DNA of 64,000 bases from assembly GCF_003054175.1 (NCBI RefSeq), contig NZ_QBKN01000002.1, positions 124,001 through 188,000 of the forward strand. The letters run 5' to 3'. The stretch is from Allosediminivita pacifica (GTDB lineage Bacteria > Pseudomonadota > Alphaproteobacteria > Rhodobacterales > Rhodobacteraceae). The number at the start of each line of letters is the position of its first letter. The first letter of the stretch is position 1. The notes under the pieces are model-generated. The model was not told the origin of the DNA, did no database searches, and saw only the letters and a program-made list of their open reading frames with translations. Made by a program: the position numbers and the translations under genes. Below, piece after piece: positions 19,354 to 29,115 of this stretch.

Positions 19354-20074
19354 TCACATCCCCTCCGGGCGGTTTTCAAAGAAGGTCTGGCGGCGGCCGC
19401 GCAGGACGATGTCGAACTTGTAGGCGAGGAAATCCATGGGCTTGGCCATCGCCATGTCGAGCGGCGCGACAAGCTGGTCGAGCTGGCCACGGTCCTTGAC
19501 CGTCGCCGCGATCGGGCAGCGGTCGATCAGAGGGTCGCCCTCGAAGTAGATCTGGCTGATCAGCCGCTGCCCGAAGGCATGGCCGAAAACCGAGATATGG
19601 ATGTGCGCCGGGCGCCATTCGTTGCCCCGGTTGGGCCAGGGATAGGCGCCGGGCTTGATCGTCAGGAACTGGTAGTAGCCCTCGTCGTCGCTGAGCGTGC
19701 GTCCGCAGCCGCCGAAGTTGGGGTCGAGCGGCGCGAAGTAGCTGTCCTTGACGTGCCGGTAGCGCCCGCCGGCGTTGGCCTGCCAGGCCTCGATCAGCGT
19801 GTTGGGCACCGCGCGGCCGTTCTCGTCCAGCACGCGGCCGTGCACGAGGATGCGTTCGCCGACCGCCGGGGCCTCGCCCTTGGTCCAGTTCAGGATCAGG
19901 TTGTTGTCGAGCGCGCCGATCATGTTGTGCCCGAAACGGGGGCCGGTTTCCTCGGAGGGCGTGCTGTCGAGCGACAGCAGCGGCAGGTTCGGCGACCGCG
20001 TGACGCTGGTCTTGTAGCCCGGGTCATAGGGCACCGGATGCGCCGCGCGGTTGCGCGGGATCAGGGGGGAAGCC

Positions 20075-20082
<8 letters not shown>
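19354..20082 (-). CDS. pcaH: Protocatechuate 3,4-dioxygenase beta subunit
   Basis: The 242-residue iron-bearing subunit cleaves protocatechuate between its two hydroxyls to 3-carboxy-cis,cis-muconate. Tyr108 (GGRYRH), Tyr147 (KPGAYPWP) and His160/His162 (RPAHIHISVFG) align with the four Fe(III) ligands of the Pseudomonas enzyme, even in numbering. The ATG at 20082 overlaps the 3' end of pcaC by 8 bases. Complete. Confidence 0.97.
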
Positions 20083-21718
<1,636 letters not shown>

Positions 21719-21753
21719 GGGTCTCCTCCCTGGCTCCTCGCTCGGTGGGGTGG

Positions 21754-22875
21754 TTACTTCTCGACGCCGCCCCAGATCGATTCCGCCGTCTTCACGACAA
21801 GCTCCAGCTTGCGGCGCTGGTCGTCGGCGGTGATGTCGTTGCCTTCCTCGGTCGAGGCGAAGCCGCACTGGGGCGCGATGCCCAGCTGGTCGAGCGGCGC
21901 GTACTTGGCGGCCTCGTCGAACTTGCGGCGCAGGTCGTCGATGCTTTCCATCTCGGCGGTCTTCGTGGTGATGAAGCCCGGCAGCACGCGCTGCGTGCCC
22001 TTGGAGAGCTGCCCCAGCGGCGCGAGGTCGCCCGCGCGGTCCGTGTCGTACTCCATGAAGAAGATGTCGACGCCGGTCTTGTTGAAGACGGCATCGGCCA
22101 CCGCATCGTAGGCACCCTCGGCCGCGTGGGTCGAGCGGAAGTTGCCGCGGCACATGTGCATGCCGATGAACATGTCGTCGGGACGGTCCTTGATCGCCTC
22201 GTTCATCATCCATGCATAGCGGTCGATGAGCCAGTCCGGATCCTCGCCGCTCGCCTTCTGGGCCTCGCGGTGCTTGGGATCGCAAAGATAGGCAAAGAAG
22301 ATGTCGTCCATCTGCAGGTAGCGGCAGCCGGCGTCGTAGAACGCCTTCACGGCCTTCTTGTAGGTTTCGGCGATGGCCGCGGTATAGGCCTCGACGTCCT
22401 GGTATTCCTTGGGCGCGATGTCTTGCTTGGCGACGCGGAAGTGCAGCGCTGAGGGACCGGGGATCGAGATCTTCGGCACCACGTCGGTGTTCTTGGCGAG
22501 GAACTGGAAGTGCTCGATGTGCGGGTGGTCGGCGGGGAAGTCGAGCAGGCCATCGACCACGGGGATCGTCGGGCGCAGCTTCACGCCCGAGAACTGTGCG
22601 CCGGCCTCGGGCTCGCGCTGTTCCAGCGTCAGGCCGTCGAGGAAGCCCATGAAGTCGAAGTGCCAGAAGGACCGGCGCTGTTCACCGTCGGTCACGGCTT
22701 TCAGCCCCACGCCTTCCTGCATCCGGATCAGGTTGCGGATCGCCTCGTCCTCGGTCGAGCGCAGCCCTTCGACGTCCAGCGTGCCTTCCTCGTAGAAGGC
22801 CTTGCGGGCGAGCTTGACGCTTTCGGGGCGCAGCAGGCTGCCCACGTGATCGGCGCGGAAAGGAGGTGTCGGCAT
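21754..22875 (-). CDS. MetE-like cobalamin-independent methyltransferase (methionine synthase II C-terminal family)
   Basis: A 373-residue protein homologous to the catalytic C-terminal half of MetE, without the N-terminal half. The four zinc ligands appear intact: His240 and Cys242 (GMHMCRGN), Glu275 (FFMEYD) and Cys337 (APQCGF). The loop ADHVGSLLRP begins the barrel. Stand-alone members move methyl groups from varied donors to thiols or folates. Its place between marR and pobA suggests a role in aromatic or one-carbon metabolism, not general methionine synthesis. It starts 7 bases after the marR stop, so the two are one operon. Confidence 0.85.
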   Translation of the reverse strand: MPTPPFRADHVGSLLRPESVKLARKAFYEEGTLDVEGLRSTEDEAIRNLIRMQEGVGLKAVTDGEQRRSFWHFDFMGFLDGLTLEQREPEAGAQFSGVKLRPTIPVVDGLLDFPADHPHIEHFQFLAKNTDVVPKISIPGPSALHFRVAKQDIAPKEYQDVEAYTAAIAETYKKAVKAFYDAGCRYLQMDDIFFAYLCDPKHREAQKASGEDPDWLIDRYAWMMNEAIKDRPDDMFIGMHMCRGNFRSTHAAEGAYDAVADAVFNKTGVDIFFMEYDTDRAGDLAPLGQLSKGTQRVLPGFITTKTAEMESIDDLRRKFDEAAKYAPLDQLGIAPQCGFASTEEGNDITADDQRRKLELVVKTAESIWGGVEK

Positions 22876-22882
22876 GTAATCG

Positions 22883-23446
22883 TTACTCCGTATGGTTCGG
22901 TTTTCTTACGTTCTGCAGCATCTGGCGCAGGGCGCGGCGGCAAGCGTCCAGATCCGCGGGCGCGATACCCTCGGTCAGCCATGCCTCGCGGGCCAGGGCC
23001 GCATCCAGCATCTGTTCGTGCAGATCCCAGCCGCTGTCTGTCAGCGACCAGAGCCGGCGGCGCGGATCGCGTTCGCCGGGACGGGCCTGCACCTGACCGT
23101 CCGCATCGAGCCGCGACAGCGCACGACTGACGGCAGCCTTGTCGAGCGCCACGATCTCGCACAGCCGCGCGGCGGGAGATGGCGGCAGCGCCGCAAGCGT
23201 CGAGAGAACCCGCCATTCTGTGACCCCGATGCCGAAGCGCCGGAGATAGTCCGCCGAGGCCACGGCCGACTGGGCGTTGTTCACCGCCACCAGGTAGTAG
23301 GGAATGTAGGCGGGCAGGTTCAGCACCCGCCGCCCTTCCATGACCCGGACGGACTGGGGATCATCGTCGCCATCGGGGCGACGCAGGTTGGGGCGTTCGC
23401 TCAAGCCCGCCCTCCCGGCAGGGCCGTCGTCGGCCGTGCAGTGCAT
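22883..23446 (-). CDS. MarR family regulator, first gene of the pob/pca run
   Basis: A winged-helix MarR protein (ALDKAAVSRALSRLDADGQV and RRLWSLTDSGWDLHEQML), 187 residues from ATG 23446. MarR proteins bind small phenolic or aromatic acids and usually repress neighbours, which fits the catabolic genes behind it. The start is uncertain: a TTG at 23404 has GGGAGGG just upstream and gives 173 residues, and a strong GGAGGAG near 23460 serves an out-of-frame ATG at 23454 that opens only 17 codons. Confidence 0.85.
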   Translation of the reverse strand: MHCTADDGPAGRAGLSERPNLRRPDGDDDPQSVRVMEGRRVLNLPAYIPYYLVAVNNAQSAVASADYLRRFGIGVTEWRVLSTLAALPPSPAARLCEIVALDKAAVSRALSRLDADGQVQARPGERDPRRRLWSLTDSGWDLHEQMLDAALAREAWLTEGIAPADLDACRRALRQMLQNVRKPNHTE

Positions 23447-23582
23447 TGATCCATGACGCTCCTCCCGCGGACCGGCCTTGCCGGACCCGACTACCCTGAG
23501 CCACTCGCGTTGAGCTGTCAACACGGCGCCCACCTGGGGGCCTGCCGCAGTCTGTGATGCCAAAGAAGGCAGCAGTGCCATA

Positions 23583-23600
23583 ATGTACGATATTTTACAT
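23583..23600. promoter_or_regulatory. AT-rich dyad between marR and the autotransporter
   Basis: ATGTA and TACAT arms of 5 bases separated by 8 bases stand out as an AT-rich island in GC-rich DNA. The dyad lies about 137 bases upstream of the marR ATG and 93 bases upstream of the autotransporter ATG, so it could be a MarR operator serving one or both directions. Support is positional only. Confidence 0.35.
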
Positions 23601-23692
23601 CCTGTCACTTTACCGACATATAGACATGACAAGCCTCGGGACGCGATGGAATCGCACGGGCGTCACCCGCCCGGTCCCATTCTTCCAATCCG

Positions 23693-26600
23693 ATGGATGC
23701 CATGCAGAACCAGTTCTCCTTTACCCGCTCCGCGCGCCGGCTCACGCGTGCCGGCCGCGCGGGCCTTCTCGGCAGTGTCGCCGCTGTTGCTTTTCTGACA
23801 TCTCCCGCCCTTGCGCAGGACCAGGGCACGCTGCGCGTGCTGACCATGAACACCTGGGGTGACCAGTTCCGGAACGACCTCGACGCCATCAAGGACGTCT
23901 TCGTCAACGGCAACTACGACATCATCGCCTTCCAGGAACTGCGCAACGAACAGTACCTCAGCGGGCTCCAGCAGATCCTGCGTGACGAGGGTCTCGGCGA
24001 GTACGCGTTCATCAAGCAGGGCGACACCGGCGTTCTCAGCCGTGTCGGCGGCGATTTCGCCACCAACACCCAGGGCGATTCCGTGGCCTACCAGACCGCG
24101 CAGCCCGGCGGCGGCATGCCCGACACGGTCGTGGGCTCGGTCCACCTCGACTACCGCGACCCCTCGCAGACGCGCCTGAACGAAGTCCGCGGCATCACCG
24201 AATGGGCGAAATCGACCGGCGGCCCGGTGATCCTCACCGGCGACTGGAACGCGGGCGACACCTCGGAACGCGGCCTGCACCGCGCCTCGCAGCAGAAGCT
24301 GATCCTCCAGAACTACCTCTACAGCGGCAACAGCTTCTACGAGACGCTGCTTGGCGAATACGCGGTCGATGCCGACGCCATGCAGGATTTCATCGACGCC
24401 AACCGCGGCGCCTGGCTGTCGCTCGACGACATCCCGGACGATCTGTTTGCCGACGAAACCTACCCGGTCGAGCACAACACCCCCGTCACGCTCAACCTGC
24501 TGAAGAAGGACTTCATCCTTCTGCACGGCGCGGACCGCGAGAACTTCGAGCCGCACGAGTTCGACGATGGCGTCACCACCTGGCCCTCGGCCGGCGAGGA
24601 TGACACCAACACCTGGCCAAGCTGGGACCGCGTGCGCATCGACCACTTCCTGGCCTCGCGCCCCTTCGGCAAGTGGTACAAGGTGATCGACGCGGCCGAC
24701 GATGCCTACACGGGCACGCTCGACCAGGTCGACGTGACCGAGGACGGCACCCCCTACGCCGACCACGAACTCGTGGCTCACGACCTGCGCTGGGTCGGCC
24801 CCAAGCTCGAGACGTATGACGAGGCCGGCGACGAACAGACCCGCCTGGTCTGGAGCGACGAGGCCACCACCTTCGACGAGAGTGGCGGCGAATTCGTCCT
24901 CAGCCGCAACAACATGCGCGACGACGTCTACCTCGGCCAGATCGCCGACGAGAACGGCGAACCCGTGCTCGACTGGCTGACCACCGAGGAAAAGAAGACG
25001 CTGCTCGACTGCACCACCGACGACCCACGCCTGCAGGCCGCCGTCGCCGAATACTGCATCGACGACCACAGCTTCATCGGGGAAACCCTCGTCACCGCCG
25101 GCGGCACCGTCGTCGTGACCGAGGACGCGGCGCTTGGCGATGCCGACGCCACCCTGCGCCTCGACAACGGCGGGCTGGCCGTGGAAGGCGCCCAGATGGG
25201 CACGCTCGACCGCGAGATCTCGCTCGAAGGCACCGGCGGCTGGCTCGACATCCGCGACGCGGCAGCCGCCGTGACCACCGAACAGGACATCTCCGGCACC
25301 GGCGCACTGTCCAAGCGCGGCGCGGGCGCCCTGATCGTGGCGGGCGACACGACCTACACGGGCGAAACGACCGTGGACGGTGGCGCGCTGATCGTGAACG
25401 GATCGACCGCGGCCTCGGCGCTCACCACCGTCAACGACGGCGCACGCCTTGGCGGCACCGGCACCACAGGCAACCTCGCCATCGCGCAGGGCGGCACGCT
25501 GGGCGCGGGCAACAGCATCGGCACGCTTTCCGTCGCCGGTGACCTGAGCTTCGCCGAAGGCTCCACCTTCGAGATCGAGGCCAATGCCGCAGGCGAGGCC
25601 GACCGTGTGGACGTGACCGGCGCGGTCGACATCCAGGGCGGCAGCACCGTCGTCGTGGCCGAGGGCGGCAACTACCTGCCCTTCACCTCCTACGAGGTGC
25701 TGACGGCCGGTGGCGGCATCAGCGGCACCTTCGACGGGGTGACCTCCTCGCTGGCCTTCCTCGACGCGGGCCTGACCTACGGCGACACCAGCCTGACGCT
25801 GGAACTCGACCGCAACGACACCGCCTTCGACAGCGTCGCCTCCACCCGCAACGGCCGCGCCGCGGCTCGCGCATTGGAGCCGCTGGGCATGGGCAACCCG
25901 CTCTTCGACAGCGTCGTCATGCTGGGCGAAGCCAGCGCCGACGAGGCCTTCGAGGAGATGTCGGGCGAGCTTCACGCCGCCACCATGGGCGCGCTGGCCG
26001 AACAGTCCGCCGCGGTCACCGACATGGCGGCATCGAAGCTGCGCGACACCCGCGACGGGGCCGAAACCGGCGTCCAGTTCTGGTTCGAGGGCTATGGCGC
26101 AGGCGCCGATATCGACGGCGACGACACCCGCGAGGTGTCGCGTTCGGCCTATGGCACGCTCTTCGGGGCCAACGCCAAGCTCGAAAGCGGCCTGACCTTC
26201 GGCTTTGCCAGCGGCTTTGGCCAGGGCGAGGCGAGCCTCGACGGCCTGCGCGGCGAGAGCGAGACCGACGATCTGCACTTCGCCCTCACGGCAGGCCAGC
26301 GCTTCGGCGCCACCGCCGTCAGCCTCGGGGCAAGCTACACCCGCAGCCAGGTTTCCACGTGGCGCGATGTGTCCTTCACCGGCTTCGACGAAACGCTCAA
26401 GGCCGACTACGATGCGGACACCACGCAGGTCTTCGCGGAACTCTCGCACCGCTTCACCCTGGGCACCACGATGCTCGAACCCTTCGGCGGCCTCTCGCAC
26501 GTCCGGGTGAAGACCGACGGCGCCTCGGAAAGCGGCGGTGACGCGGCCCTGCGCGTGGAGGACTCGGAGTTCGAGGCCAGCTTCGCCACGCTCGGCCTGC

Positions 26601-26887
26601 GCGCCGAAAGCGCCTTCGACGCCGGCACCACGCCGCTGCGCCTTTCGGGTGCGCTGGCATGGCGCCACGTGCTCGACGCCTCCGACCCGGAAGCGGACCT
26701 CGCCTTTGCCGGCGGCAGCGCCTTCTCGGTCACTGGCACCGGCCTTGCCGAGGATGCCGTCGAAATCGGCCTTGGCGTCGCCATGGACCTGAGCGACCGC
26801 GCGGTGCTCTCGGTCGGCTACGACGGCGCCTTCGGCGACGACGGCCAGTCGAACGCGGTCAACCTTGGCGTGCAGATGCGTTTCTGA
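23693..26887 (+). CDS. Autotransporter with endonuclease/exonuclease/phosphatase-fold passenger
   Basis: A 1064-residue type V secreted protein. A long signal peptide ends near ALA-Q at residue 41. Residues ~45-370 form an EEP (DNase I/sphingomyelinase-type) domain with the catalytic pattern MNTWG (Asn53), QEL (Glu82), H151/D153, GDWNAGD (Asp184, Asn186), RIDHF (Asp317) and ADHEL (Asp357/His358). A passenger stalk with autotransporter repeats (GDTTYTGETTVDGGALIVNG, then GGTLGAGNSIGTLSVAG) spans ~530-700, and a beta-barrel of ~270 residues ends in the required aromatic residue (VNLGVQMRF). Substrate could be DNA, phospholipid or phosphate esters. An in-frame ATG at 23702 is a possible alternative start. 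Confidence 0.9.
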   Translation: MDAMQNQFSFTRSARRLTRAGRAGLLGSVAAVAFLTSPALAQDQGTLRVLTMNTWGDQFRNDLDAIKDVFVNGNYDIIAFQELRNEQYLSGLQQILRDEGLGEYAFIKQGDTGVLSRVGGDFATNTQGDSVAYQTAQPGGGMPDTVVGSVHLDYRDPSQTRLNEVRGITEWAKSTGGPVILTGDWNAGDTSERGLHRASQQKLILQNYLYSGNSFYETLLGEYAVDADAMQDFIDANRGAWLSLDDIPDDLFADETYPVEHNTPVTLNLLKKDFILLHGADRENFEPHEFDDGVTTWPSAGEDDTNTWPSWDRVRIDHFLASRPFGKWYKVIDAADDAYTGTLDQVDVTEDGTPYADHELVAHDLRWVGPKLETYDEAGDEQTRLVWSDEATTFDESGGEFVLSRNNMRDDVYLGQIADENGEPVLDWLTTEEKKTLLDCTTDDPRLQAAVAEYCIDDHSFIGETLVTAGGTVVVTEDAALGDADATLRLDNGGLAVEGAQMGTLDREISLEGTGGWLDIRDAAAAVTTEQDISGTGALSKRGAGALIVAGDTTYTGETTVDGGALIVNGSTAASALTTVNDGARLGGTGTTGNLAIAQGGTLGAGNSIGTLSVAGDLSFAEGSTFEIEANAAGEADRVDVTGAVDIQGGSTVVVAEGGNYLPFTSYEVLTAGGGISGTFDGVTSSLAFLDAGLTYGDTSLTLELDRNDTAFDSVASTRNGRAAARALEPLGMGNPLFDSVVMLGEASADEAFEEMSGELHAATMGALAEQSAAVTDMAASKLRDTRDGAETGVQFWFEGYGAGADIDGDDTREVSRSAYGTLFGANAKLESGLTFGFASGFGQGEASLDGLRGESETDDLHFALTAGQRFGATAVSLGASYTRSQVSTWRDVSFTGFDETLKADYDADTTQVFAELSHRFTLGTTMLEPFGGLSHVRVKTDGASESGGDAALRVEDSEFEASFATLGLRAESAFDAGTTPLRLSGALAWRHVLDASDPEADLAFAGGSAFSVTGTGLAEDAVEIGLGVAMDLSDRAVLSVGYDGAFGDDGQSNAVNLGVQMRF

Positions 26888-26911
26888 CGACGCCCACGCG
26901 TCACGAAACGC

Positions 26912-26948
26912 GAGGTCGCGGCTCCCCACAGCCGCGGCCTCTTTTTTT
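26912..26948 (+). terminator. Rho-independent terminator of the autotransporter gene
   Basis: A 12-base-pair stem (26912-26923 with 26930-26941, one G-U pair, 6-base loop) is followed by seven T. It lies 24 bases after the stop codon and is the clearest intrinsic terminator in the left half of the window. Confidence 0.92.
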
Positions 26949-27009
26949 CTCGAAAAACAAGGGCCCTCACGTGTATCAAGGCACGCAGGCGAGGCAGAAG
27001 ACCGGGGCG

Positions 27010-27777
27010 ATGGACACAGACAGGAAGGGCAACCGCCAGCAGCTCCTGATGGAGCAGCTCGCGGCCCAGAGATACATCTCGATCGAGGAAATCGCGCGCC
27101 GCTTTTCGGTGACCACGCAGACCGCGCGCCGCGACATCATGGAGCTCGAGCGCCAGGGCAAGGTCCGCCGACTGCACGGCGGCGCCATGCTCGCCAATTC
27201 GGTCGAACCCGGCGAGTTGCGCCGGCGCCGCGTGACCAATTCGCTCGCCAAGGACCGCATCGGCGCCCGCGTGGCCGACCTGGTCGAAGACGGCGCCTCG
27301 GTCTTCCTCGACACCGGGACCACCTGCGAGGCCGTGGCCCGCGCCCTCGTCTCGTGCGAGAACCTGCGCGTGGTCAGCTACAGCCTGCGCATCGCCGCCT
27401 TCCTGCGCGAGGTCACCGACTTCACCATCGCCATCCCCGGCGGCTTTGTCCGGCAGGTCGATGGCGGCGTCTTCCAGGAACAGGCGCGCTCCTTCATCTC
27501 GGGATTCAAATTCGACCTCGCCATCCTCTCGGTCTCGGGAATCGACGACGAGGGCGATCTGGGCGACGACGACGAGGCCGAGGTGGAAAGCGTGCGCACC
27601 GCCATGCAGCATTCGAGCCGCGTCCTGCTCGCCGTCGACGGCAGCAAGTTCGGCCACCGTGGCCTTGTCCGGCTGGGGCGCATCGGCGACGTGGACATGA
27701 TCGTCACCGACCGCCGCCCGCCGCCGGGCATCGCCAAGCTGGTGGAGGAGGCCGGGGTCGAGCTGCACCTGGGCTGA
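27010..27777 (+). CDS. DeoR/GlpR family transcriptional regulator
   Basis: A 255-residue repressor with an N-terminal HTH (residues 22-58: ISIEEIARRFSVTTQTARRD, then VRRLHGGA) and the DeoRC sugar-phosphate-sensing domain (VFLDTGTTCEAVARAL, SVSGIDDEGDL, LAVDGSKFGHRGLVRLG). Such proteins sense phosphorylated sugars or glycerol phosphate. No transport or kinase operon is adjacent, so the target is unknown. ATG 27010 was chosen because upstream frame continues through the preceding terminator. Confidence 0.9.
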   Translation: MDTDRKGNRQQLLMEQLAAQRYISIEEIARRFSVTTQTARRDIMELERQGKVRRLHGGAMLANSVEPGELRRRRVTNSLAKDRIGARVADLVEDGASVFLDTGTTCEAVARALVSCENLRVVSYSLRIAAFLREVTDFTIAIPGGFVRQVDGGVFQEQARSFISGFKFDLAILSVSGIDDEGDLGDDDEAEVESVRTAMQHSSRVLLAVDGSKFGHRGLVRLGRIGDVDMIVTDRRPPPGIAKLVEEAGVELHLG

Positions 27778-27850
27778 CGCGGCCGAGGCTCGACAGCGCG
27801 GCGCGGGGCGGATAGGCGACCATCGTCACCCCGAACGAAAGGCCGCGCCC

Positions 27851-28057
27851 ATGCAGGACAGGATCGAGGATCTCGAAAGCCACATCGCGCATCTCGCGCG
27901 CACGGTCGACGATCTGTCGGAGACGGTGTCCCGGCAGGCGACCGAGATCGACCGGCTGACCACGCGGGTGGAACGCCTCATGCGGCGCGAGGCCGAGCGC
28001 GAGCAGGATCAGTCCGGTGGCATCTACCTTGGCGACGAGCGCCCGCCGCACTGGTAG
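27851..28057 (+). CDS. slyX: SlyX family protein
   Basis: A 68-residue coiled-coil protein (RIEDLESHIAHLARTVDDLS with continuing heptads) ending in the family's Pro-Pro-His-aromatic tail (ERPPHW). Function of SlyX is not established. AAAGG lies about 8 bases before the ATG. It converges with the lipoprotein gene; 6 bases separate the stops. Confidence 0.88.
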   Translation: MQDRIEDLESHIAHLARTVDDLSETVSRQATEIDRLTTRVERLMRREAEREQDQSGGIYLGDERPPHW

Positions 28058-28063
28058 GCGCGC

Positions 28064-28933
28064 TCACTCCCCGTGCGTGTCGATGGCGACCACCTCGCCA
28101 TCGTGCAGCAGCAGGTCCTTGCGACGGTTGCCACCGAACCTCTGGTAGATGCTGACAAAGGCCGTGTCCCGCGCCAGCCGCCCCATGCGGTTGCCGCAGG
28201 GCTCGCCAGTGGCGACCCGGCAGACCTTGTTCTTGACCGCCTCGTAGGCTGAATCGAGCCCCGTGGCGGGCAGGGTTTCGGCAGCGGGACCATAGCGGAT
28301 CTGCTCGTGCGTCTCGGGCGACCCGAACATGGCCAGCGCGGCGGTGAACTGCCGCGCACAGCCGTCCCGGAAGCCGGTCAGGTAGAAGGTCCGCATCCCG
28401 GGATTGGACGGATCGGTGTCGATCAGCGTGTAGCCGCTGCCGGTCTCGGGATAACGGTCCGTCGCGGTGCCGAGGCTCTGGACGTTGCTCACACAGCTCC
28501 GGGCCACCTCGCCGAAGGGCAGCGCCTGCCCGGGAACCGCCATGGGCAACTCGGGCCCCTCGACCGATCCGCCACCGCCACCGAAGAGCTGCGAGAGGAA
28601 CCCGCCGCCACCCTGCGGTGCGCGCGCCGGTTCACCCTGAGGGGCGATCGCCGCCACCTCGACGCCGTCTTCCGCATCGGCGGCCTTGGCCGCGTCGGCC
28701 TGCTCCTTCAGATAGCCCAGCATCCCGCCCTCGGGCGCAGCCTCAGGGTCGGCCTGCGGCGCGGCAGGACCGCCCGTGCCCTCGGCCACCGCCGCAGCCC
28801 CCGCGCCCTCGGCCGTTTCGACCTCGCTCAGACGCATGGGCGCCTGGGGGGATTCGCTGCACGCAGTCAGGCCCAGCGCCGCGATAATCAACAAGGAACC
28901 GTATCTCATTCGGAATCCGACCGTCGCTTTCAT
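28064..28933 (-). CDS. Putative lipoprotein of unknown function
   Basis: A 289-residue exported protein with a lipobox LTAC (lipidated Cys25) after a short hydrophobic stretch. Residues 35-130 are low-complexity Ala/Pro/Glu/Gly with a Gly-rich run. The C-terminal half is compact (ARSCVSNVQSLGTATDRYP, YLTGFRDGCARQFTAALAMF, then FVSIYQRFGGNRRKDLLLHD) and has four Cys besides the lipid one. I do not recognise a function. An alternative start is the Met at codon 9 (28909). Confidence 0.78.
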   Translation of the reverse strand: MKATVGFRMRYGSLLIIAALGLTACSESPQAPMRLSEVETAEGAGAAAVAEGTGGPAAPQADPEAAPEGGMLGYLKEQADAAKAADAEDGVEVAAIAPQGEPARAPQGGGGFLSQLFGGGGGSVEGPELPMAVPGQALPFGEVARSCVSNVQSLGTATDRYPETGSGYTLIDTDPSNPGMRTFYLTGFRDGCARQFTAALAMFGSPETHEQIRYGPAAETLPATGLDSAYEAVKNKVCRVATGEPCGNRMGRLARDTAFVSIYQRFGGNRRKDLLLHDGEVVAIDTHGE

Positions 28934-29115
28934 TCCGTCCGTGTTCTAACGGACACATCCCCCGGGAATCCACACCTGCTTCGACGTCAAACCGTCCCAC
29001 CGGCGGAACATGACCACCGAACCGGCATCCCGCCGCCGCACGCAAGGAATACCGGGCTTGCCGGGAATCGCCTGTGCTGGGACGCTCGTCCTTATTTCAG
29101 AAAGGTCATTGGCTC

